Shown here one piece after another: positions 57,182 to 64,000 of a stretch of 64,000 nucleotides of DNA (positions are counted from its first letter, which is position 1; each line of letters opens with the position of its first letter). Made by a program: the position numbers and the translations under genes. This DNA comes from Allobosea lupini (GTDB taxonomy: Bacteria > Pseudomonadota > Alphaproteobacteria > Rhizobiales > Beijerinckiaceae). Location of the stretch: assembly GCF_900109525.1 (NCBI RefSeq), contig NZ_FOAN01000004.1, positions 62,001 through 126,000 of the forward strand, in the 5' to 3' direction. Below the pieces are notes generated by a model. It was not told the origin of the DNA. It was given only the letters and a program-made list of their open reading frames with translations, and did no database searches.

Positions 57182-58717
57182 GTGACGGCTCCGGTGTTCG
57201 ACATCGCCATCATCGGCGGCGGCGTGAACGGCTGCGGCATTGCGCGCGATGCGGCAGGGCGCGGCGCCTCGGTCGTGCTGTTCGAGCAGGGCGATCTTGC
57301 CAGCGCGACCTCCTCGGCCTCGACCAAGCTGATCCATGGCGGGCTGCGCTATCTCGAGCACTACGAGTTCCGGCTGGTGCGCGAAGCGCTGACCGAGCGC
57401 GAGGTGATGTGGCGCGCCGCGCCGCACATCATCCGGCCCTTGCGCTTCGTCTTGCCGCATCATGCGGGCCTCAGGCCCTGGTGGATGCTGCGGCTCGGCC
57501 TCTTCCTCTACGACCATCTCGGCGGCCGCAAGCTGCTGCCGGCGACCCGCTCGCTCGACCTCAGGCACGACGCGGCCGGCGAACCCTTGCAGCCGCGCTT
57601 TGGGCGCGCCTTCGAATATTCCGATTGCTGGGTCGAGGATGCCCGCCTCGTCGTGCTCAACGCCCGCGATGCGGCCGAGCACGGCGCCAGGATCCTGCCG
57701 CGGACCAAGGTCATCGGCGCACGCCGCCAGGGCGATCTCTGGGTCGTGACGACGGAAGCTGCGGACGGAACACGAGCCGAGACCAGCGCGCGCGTGCTGG
57801 TCAACGCCGGCGGCCCCTGGGTCGCCGACGTGCTCAACGGCATCGTCGCCAGCAACCGCCCGGCTTCGGTGCGGCTGGTCCAGGGCAGCCATATCGTGGT
57901 GCCGCGCCTGTTCGAGCACGAGCGCTGCTACATCTTCCAGAACGCCGACGGCCGCATCATCTTCGCCATCCCCTATGAGGGCGACCTGACCCTGATCGGC
58001 ACCACCGACAAGGATTATGACGGCGATCCGGCCAAGGTCGCCGCCAGCGAGGACGAGATCGCCTATCTCTGCGCCGCGGCGAGCGAATATTTCCGCAAGC
58101 CGATCCAGCGCGAGGACGTGGTCTGGACCTATTCCGGCGTGCGCCCCCTCTATGACGACGGCGCCAGCAAGGCCCAGGAGGCGACGCGCGACTATGTGCT
58201 GACGCTGGACGAGCCGGCCGGCTCGGCGCCGCTGCTCTCGGTCTTCGGCGGCAAGATCACCACCGCGCGGCGGCTTGCCGAGGCGGCGGTCGAGAAATTG
58301 TCCGCCGCGGTACCGGCGCTGCGCGCGCCCTCCTGGACGGCCGTAGCGCATCTGCCCGGCGGCGATTTCCCGGTCGAGGGCTTCGAGGGGCTGGTCGAGC
58401 GCATCGCCGCCGCCCGCCCCTGGCTCGACCGCAAGCTGGCGCGCCGGCTCGCCCGGGCCTACGGCACCCGTGCCGAGACGCTGCTCGAAGGCGCCAAGGC
58501 GATGGCCGATCTCGGCAGGGTCTTCGGCGCAGACCTGACCGAGCGCGAGGTCTCCTGGCTGATGAACCAGGAATGGGCGGTCAGCGCCGAGGATGTGCTG
58601 TTCCGGCGCAGCAAGCTCGGCCTGCGCTTTTCGCCCGAACAGCGTCGGGCGCTCGACGATTATATGGCCGCGAAGGCTGCGCCACCCGCTTCCGCCCGGA
58701 TGGAGGTGCGAGGATGA
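57182..58717 (+). CDS. glpD: Glycerol-3-phosphate dehydrogenase (FAD-dependent)
   Basis: 511 aa membrane-associated flavoenzyme oxidising glycerol-3-phosphate to DHAP. FAD fingerprint IAIIGGGVNGCGIARDAAGR, SSASTKLIHGGLRYLEHYEF, LVNAGGPWVADVL, and GVRPLYDDG; a C-terminal DAO_C domain ends the protein. GTG start 57182 behind a strong GGGAGGGA site. Stop overlaps the glpS ATG. Confidence 0.95.
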   Translation: MTAPVFDIAIIGGGVNGCGIARDAAGRGASVVLFEQGDLASATSSASTKLIHGGLRYLEHYEFRLVREALTEREVMWRAAPHIIRPLRFVLPHHAGLRPWWMLRLGLFLYDHLGGRKLLPATRSLDLRHDAAGEPLQPRFGRAFEYSDCWVEDARLVVLNARDAAEHGARILPRTKVIGARRQGDLWVVTTEAADGTRAETSARVLVNAGGPWVADVLNGIVASNRPASVRLVQGSHIVVPRLFEHERCYIFQNADGRIIFAIPYEGDLTLIGTTDKDYDGDPAKVAASEDEIAYLCAAASEYFRKPIQREDVVWTYSGVRPLYDDGASKAQEATRDYVLTLDEPAGSAPLLSVFGGKITTARRLAEAAVEKLSAAVPALRAPSWTAVAHLPGGDFPVEGFEGLVERIAAARPWLDRKLARRLARAYGTRAETLLEGAKAMADLGRVFGADLTEREVSWLMNQEWAVSAEDVLFRRSKLGLRFSPEQRRALDDYMAAKAAPPASARMEVRG

Positions 58718-59799
58718 GCCTGACCCTCGACAGTCTCAGCCTGACGCGCGGCGCGCAGACCCTGCTCGCCGACATCTCGCTGACGCTGGAGAAGGGATCG
58801 CTCAACGTGCTGCTCGGCGCGACGCTCGCCGGCAAGACCTCTCTCATGCGCCTGATGGCCGGGCTCGACGCACCCAGCAGCGGCAAGGTCGTGGTCGAGG
58901 GCCGCGACGTCACCGGACTGCCGGTCCAGAAGCGCAATGTCGCGATGGTCTACCAGCAGTTCATCAACTACCCCGCGCTGTCGGTCTACGAGAACATCGC
59001 CTCGCCCCTGCGCGTCGCCGGCCTGCCGGCGAGCGAGATCGACGCTCGGGTGAAGAGCGCGGCGGCGCTGCTGCGGCTCGAGCCCTATCTCCAGCGCAAG
59101 CCGCTCGAACTCTCCGGCGGCCAGCAGCAGCGCACCGCGATCGCCCGCGCCCTGGTGAAGCGCGCCGAGCTCGTGCTGCTCGACGAGCCGCTCGCCAATC
59201 TCGACTACAAATTGCGCGAGGAACTGCGCGAGGAATTGCCGCGCATCTTCGCCGAATCCGGCGCGATCTTCGTCTACGCCACCACCGAACCGAGCGAGGC
59301 CCTGCTGCTCGGCGGCAATACCGCCACCCTGTTCCAGGGACGGGTGACGCAGTTCGGCCCGACGGCGCAAGTCTATCGCCAGCCGCATGACCTTGTGACC
59401 GCGCAGGTCTTCTCCGACCCGCCGCTCAACACGCTCTCTGGGATCAAGCAGGGCAGCGAGGTCAGGCTCTCGACCGGCCAGCGCATCCCTGCGACGGGCG
59501 CCTTCGCCGGCGTGCCGGATGGCGCCTATACGATCGGCTTCCGTGCCCATCATCTCGCGCTCGACGCGCTGCCGGCGCCTGCGATCGAACTGCAGGCGAG
59601 CGTCTCGGTCTCCGAGATCACCGGCTCGGAATCCTTCGTCCATCTCGATGTCGGCGACCACCGGCTGATCGCGCTGGTGCCGGGCGTGCGCCGCCTGGAG
59701 CCGGGCACGACCGTGACCGCCTGGCTCGACCCTGCCCGAATCTTCCTGTTCGACGCCGCCGGCAGGCTGGCGGCGGCAGCTCCGGCAAAGGCGGCGTGA
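58714..59799 (+). CDS. glpS: Glycerol ABC transporter ATP-binding protein GlpS
   Basis: 361 aa. Walker A is atypical (GATLAGKTS, with Ala-Thr-Leu-Ala in place of the usual Ser-Gly-Cys-Gly), signature [15 protein letters not shown], Walker [14 protein letters not shown], switch region reads [12 protein letters not shown] with Thr-Glu where His is usual. C-terminal TOBE-like domain. Works as a heterodimer with GlpT, which has the complementary degenerate sites. Coupled to glpD. Confidence 0.92.
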   Translation: MSLTLDSLSLTRGAQTLLADISLTLEKGSLNVLLGATLAGKTSLMRLMAGLDAPSSGKVVVEGRDVTGLPVQKRNVAMVYQQFINYPALSVYENIASPLRVAGLPASEIDARVKSAAALLRLEPYLQRKPLELSGGQQQRTAIARALVKRAELVLLDEPLANLDYKLREELREELPRIFAESGAIFVYATTEPSEALLLGGNTATLFQGRVTQFGPTAQVYRQPHDLVTAQVFSDPPLNTLSGIKQGSEVRLSTGQRIPATGAFAGVPDGAYTIGFRAHHLALDALPAPAIELQASVSVSEITGSESFVHLDVGDHRLIALVPGVRRLEPGTTVTAWLDPARIFLFDAAGRLAAAAPAKAA

Positions 59800-59800
59800 C

Positions 59801-60895
59801 ATGGCGAGGATCACGCTCGACAAGCTGGCCCATTCCTACAAGCCCGATCCGCAGGGGCCGCAGGACTATGCCCTGCGCGAGGTCGACCATGTCTGGCGCC
59901 AGGGCGGGGCCTATGCCCTGCTCGGCCCCTCCGGCTGCGGCAAGACCACGCTGCTCAACATCATCTCCGGCCTCGTCGTGCCGACGCGCGGGCGCATCCT
60001 GTTCGACGACAAGGACGTGACGCAGCTGCCGACCGAGGCGCGCAACATCGCCCAGGTCTTTCAGTTCCCGGTCGTCTACGACACGATGACGGTGCGCGAG
60101 AACCTCGCCTTCCCGCTGAAGAACCGCGGCGTCCCGAAGGCTCAGATCGAGCCCCGCGTCGCCGAGATCGCCGGCCTGCTCGATCTGACATCGGCGCTCG
60201 ACCGCAAGGCGAGCCGTCTCGGGGCCGACGCCAAGCAGAAGATCTCGCTCGGGCGCGGGCTGGTGCGGCCCGACGTCGCCGCGATCCTGTTCGACGAGCC
60301 TTTGACCGTCATCGACCCGCATCTGAAATGGCAGTTGCGCTCGATGCTGAAGGAGCTGCACCGCAAGCTCGACCTCACCATGATCTACGTCACCCACGAC
60401 CAGACGGAGGCGCTGACCTTCGCCGACACGGTGGTGGTGATGCATGATGGCGGCGTCGTGCAGACCGGCACGCCGGAGGAGCTGTTCCAGCACCCCGCCC
60501 ACACCTTCGTCGGTCATTTCATTGGTTCGCCCGGCATGAACGTGCTGCCCTGCAAGGTCGAGGGCGCGCGGGCCAGTCTCGCCGGGCAGGAGATCGCATT
60601 GGCGAGGCACTATCCGGCCCTTGCCGGCAAGGTCGAGCTCGGCATCCGGCCGGAATACGCGACGCTTGCCCCGCGCGGCGCAGGGCTGCCGGTCAGGATC
60701 GCCCGCATCGATGATATCGGCCGCGCCCGCATCGCCCGCGTCGAGCTCGATGGCCTCAAGCTTGCCGCGAGCGTGCCGGAGGGCGCGAGCTTCGACGGCG
60801 ATCAGGCCATGCTCGCGCTGCAGTCGGGCCAGATCCACATCTACAGCGACGGCCATCTGGTGAAGGGGCAAGCGCTGCCGGGAGGCCAGCCATGA
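59801..60895 (+). CDS. glpT: Glycerol ABC transporter ATP-binding protein GlpT
   Basis: 364 aa. Canonical Walker A LGPSGCGKTTLLN, but the LSGGQ signature is replaced by LGADAKQKISLGRGL; Walker B AILFDEPLTVID; intact switch His in YVTHDQTEAL; C-terminal TOBE domain. With GlpS it forms a heterodimer with one canonical composite ATP site (GlpT Walker A plus GlpS signature). This is the ABC GlpT, not the MFS glycerol-3-phosphate antiporter of E. coli. Stop overlaps glpP. Confidence 0.92.
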   Translation: MARITLDKLAHSYKPDPQGPQDYALREVDHVWRQGGAYALLGPSGCGKTTLLNIISGLVVPTRGRILFDDKDVTQLPTEARNIAQVFQFPVVYDTMTVRENLAFPLKNRGVPKAQIEPRVAEIAGLLDLTSALDRKASRLGADAKQKISLGRGLVRPDVAAILFDEPLTVIDPHLKWQLRSMLKELHRKLDLTMIYVTHDQTEALTFADTVVVMHDGGVVQTGTPEELFQHPAHTFVGHFIGSPGMNVLPCKVEGARASLAGQEIALARHYPALAGKVELGIRPEYATLAPRGAGLPVRIARIDDIGRARIARVELDGLKLAASVPEGASFDGDQAMLALQSGQIHIYSDGHLVKGQALPGGQP

Positions 60896-61791
60896 AGCCG
60901 GTCAACCAGAAGGCCTGGCTGCTCGTCCTGCCGGTGCTGCTGATCGTCGCCTTCTCGGCGGTGATCCCGCTGATGACGGTGGTGAACTACTCCGTCCAGG
61001 ATTCCTTCGGCAACAACCAGTTCTTCTGGAACGGCGTCGGCTGGTTCGCCGAACTGCTCGACCCGAAGAGCGATCTCGGCTCGCGCTTCTACGACTCGCT
61101 CTGGCGCAACCTCGCCTTCTCGGCGATCATCCTTGCGATCGAGATCCCGCTCGGCATCCTCGTCGCGCTGTCGATGCCGCGCCAGGGCTGGGCGGTCTCG
61201 GCGACGCTGGTGCTGATGGCGCTGCCGCTGCTGATCCCGTGGAACGTGGTCGGCACGATCTGGCAGATCTTCGCGCGCGGCGACATCGGCCTGTTCGGCG
61301 CGGCGGTGAACGGCCTCGGCATCGACTACAACTATGTCGCCAACCCGGTCGCTGCCTGGTTCACCATCGTCGTGATGGATGTCTGGCACTGGACCTCGCT
61401 GGTGGCGCTGCTCTGCTATGCCGGCCTGAAGTCGATCCCCGACGCGTATTACCAGGCAGCGCGCATCGACGGTGCCTCGCGCTGGGCCGTGTTCCGCACC
61501 ATCCAGCTGCCGAAGATGAATCGCGTGCTTCTGATCGCCGTGCTGCTGCGCTTCATGGACTCGTTCATGATCTACACCGAGCCCTTCGTCGTCACCGGCG
61601 GCGGCCCCGGCAATTCGACGACCTTCCTCTCGATCGAGCTGGTCAAGCTCGCCCTCGGCCAGTTCGACCTCGGAAAGGCCGCGGCGCTCTCGATCGTCTA
61701 CAACCTGATCATACTCGCGGTCTGCTGGGTGTTCTACACTGTGATGACCACCGCCGATGCGCGGGCCGACTCCGAAGCGGGGAGGGGCTGA
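60892..61791 (+). CDS. glpP: Glycerol ABC transporter permease GlpP
   Basis: 299 aa, six helices (AWLLVLPVLLIVAFSAVIPL at the start). The EAA loop is PDAYYQAARIDGASRWAVFR, which contacts the ATPases. MalF-like family. Starts in ATGA overlap with glpT; glpQ begins at its stop codon. Confidence 0.94.
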   Translation: MKPVNQKAWLLVLPVLLIVAFSAVIPLMTVVNYSVQDSFGNNQFFWNGVGWFAELLDPKSDLGSRFYDSLWRNLAFSAIILAIEIPLGILVALSMPRQGWAVSATLVLMALPLLIPWNVVGTIWQIFARGDIGLFGAAVNGLGIDYNYVANPVAAWFTIVVMDVWHWTSLVALLCYAGLKSIPDAYYQAARIDGASRWAVFRTIQLPKMNRVLLIAVLLRFMDSFMIYTEPFVVTGGGPGNSTTFLSIELVKLALGQFDLGKAAALSIVYNLIILAVCWVFYTVMTTADARADSEAGRG

Positions 61792-62588
61792 TGCGCGGCG
61801 GCCGGCTGATCCTTGCCCTTTACCTCATTGCGCTGATGTTGCCGATCTACTGGCTCGTCAACATGAGCTTCAAGACCAACACCGAAATCACCAACGCGCT
61901 GACGCTCTGGCCGCGGACCTTCACTCTCGACAACTACGCCAAAATCTTCACCGATCCGAGCTGGTACAACGGCTACATCAACTCGCTGCAATATGTGGCG
62001 CTGAACACAGCTCTCTCGCTCGCCTTCGCGCTGCCGGCCGCCTACGCCTTCTCGCGCTACCGCTTCCTCGGCGACAAGCACCTGTTCTTCTGGCTGCTGT
62101 CGAACCGGATGGCGCCGCCGGCGGTGTTCGCGCTGCCCTTCTTCAACCTGTATTCGGCGATCGGGCTGTTCGACACGCCGCTCGCGGTCGCCCTCGCCCA
62201 TTGCCTGTTCAACGTGCCGCTGGCGGTCTGGATCCTCGAAGGCTTCATGTCCGGCGTGCCGCGCGAGATCGACGAGACCGCAGCGATCGACGGCTATTCC
62301 TTCCCGCGCTTCTTCGTGAAGATCTTCATGCCGTTGATCGCGTCCGGCATCGGCGTCGCCGCCTTCTTCTGCTTCATGTTCTCCTGGGTCGAATTGCTGC
62401 TGGCGCGCACGCTGACCAGCGTCAGCGCCAAGCCGATCGCCGCGACCATGACCAGAACAGTCTCGGCCGCCGGCATGGACTGGGGCGTGCTCGCGGCAGC
62501 CGGCGTGCTGACGCTGATCCCCGGCGCGCTCGTGATCTGGTTCGTCCGCAACTACATCGCCAAGGGCTTCGCCCTGGGGAGGGTGTGA
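61791..62588 (+). CDS. glpQ: Glycerol ABC transporter permease GlpQ
   Basis: 265 aa, six helices, MalG-like. GGRLILALYLIALMLPIYWL at the N-terminus; EAA loop PREIDETAAIDGYSFPRFFV; last helix LTLIPGALVIWFVRNYIAKG. The ATG shares a base with the glpP TGA. Pairs with GlpP in the membrane. Confidence 0.94.
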   Translation: MRGGRLILALYLIALMLPIYWLVNMSFKTNTEITNALTLWPRTFTLDNYAKIFTDPSWYNGYINSLQYVALNTALSLAFALPAAYAFSRYRFLGDKHLFFWLLSNRMAPPAVFALPFFNLYSAIGLFDTPLAVALAHCLFNVPLAVWILEGFMSGVPREIDETAAIDGYSFPRFFVKIFMPLIASGIGVAAFFCFMFSWVELLLARTLTSVSAKPIAATMTRTVSAAGMDWGVLAAAGVLTLIPGALVIWFVRNYIAKGFALGRV

Positions 62589-62866
62589 TGGAACTTAACT
62601 GGATGGCCTGGACCTGGCAGACCGGCGTCTTCTTCGCCGGCATCGCCAGCCTGCTCCTGGTCCTGACGCTGCTCGCGATCTTCCGGCCCGAGACCGAGCG
62701 CGTCGGCGTGCTGGGGATCGCCACCACCCGCGGCGACCGGCTCTTCATTTCGCTGCTCGGCAGCGCCTTCATTCACCTCGCCTGGCTCGGCATCGTCGGC
62801 CAGCCGCTGTGGTGGGCTTCCGGCCTCGCACTCCTCTATGCCGCGGCGGTGTTCCGCTTCGTCTGA
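62588..62866 (+). CDS. glpU: DUF2160 small membrane protein of glycerol transporter
   Basis: 92 aa with three hydrophobic segments (FFAGIASLLLVLTLLAIF, LFISLLGSAFIHLAWLGIVG, LWWASGLALLYAAAVF). The position between glpQ and the binding-protein gene matches glpU of the rhizobial operon. Its role is not established; an accessory subunit of the permease is likely. The ATG shares a base with the glpQ stop. Confidence 0.87.
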   Translation: MELNWMAWTWQTGVFFAGIASLLLVLTLLAIFRPETERVGVLGIATTRGDRLFISLLGSAFIHLAWLGIVGQPLWWASGLALLYAAAVFRFV

Positions 62867-62943
62867 GGAGGCAAGCCCAAGAACAAGAAACGACCGAACC
62901 CGGAGAACGGGCGGCATTCCAAAGGGAACATCGGAGGACAACG

Positions 62944-64000
<1,057 letters not shown>

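Noticed and set aside
59618..60871. 417-codon minus-strand frame over glpT
   Set aside because: Antisense shadow of a clear ABC ATPase.

Overview
The window is GC-rich, gene-dense DNA from an alphaproteobacterium. Gene content points to Hyphomicrobiales, most likely a Bosea-like or Methylobacterium-like lineage: the aerobic (CobG-type) cobalamin route with P. denitrificans-style genes, a glpRDSTPQUV glycerol ABC operon in the rhizobial order, an rpmH-rnpA-yidC-engB neighbourhood, dapD, and the palindromic intergenic repeats typical of these genomes. Genus is an inference from gene content only.

Layout. (1) 1-12.3 kb, envelope/cell-wall region of largely unknown function: a penicillin-binding transpeptidase (cut by the left edge), an oversized SEDS (RodA/FtsW-like) protein with a large extra N-terminal part, a convergent three-gene operon of unknown proteins, and three exported proteins, two of them OmpA-like. 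(2) 12.4-13.4 kb, a D-2-hydroxyacid dehydrogenase. (3) 13.5-31.2 kb, a near-continuous cobalamin island: cobC, cobD, cobO and cobP, then a cobalamin riboswitch followed by cbtB-cbtA-DUF1636-cobW-cobN-cobG-cobH-cobI-cobJ, cobK on the opposite strand, and cobL-cobE-cobM-cobB-bluB. These genes cover most of the path from precorrin-2 to adenosylcobinamide-GDP plus DMB synthesis. CobA, CobF, CobQ, CobS/T, CobU and CobV are not in the window. (4) 31.2-39.7 kb, an MFS exporter with a divergent LysR regulator, a two-subunit 3-oxoacid CoA-transferase, coaBC-dut-rrf2, cysK with a GNAT gene, and a VOC dioxygenase-like protein. (5) 39.8-48.9 kb, housekeeping: engB, a CatB-type acetyltransferase, yidC, rnpA, rpmH, the SRP RNA gene ffs, dnaX, ybaB, recR and dapD. 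(6) 49-56 kb, small exported proteins, two MFS transporters (one paired with an HxlR regulator and a perfect 23-bp palindrome), a broken heme-binding-protein gene and an HWE histidine kinase. (7) 56.3-64 kb, the glycerol operon glpR, glpD, glpS, glpT, glpP, glpQ, glpU, glpV (last gene cut by the right edge).

The most striking signals are two palindromic repeats that sit in frame inside conserved genes. One adds about 40 residues to the GTPase EngB between its G2 and G3 motifs. The other adds about two dozen residues to CobN and resembles an intergenic repeat near recR. This recalls Rickettsia palindromic elements. Other notable points are the undescribed PBP/SEDS envelope locus, start codons of divergent cob genes interlocked inside CATG (twice), and cobK lying antisense within a riboswitch-led operon.
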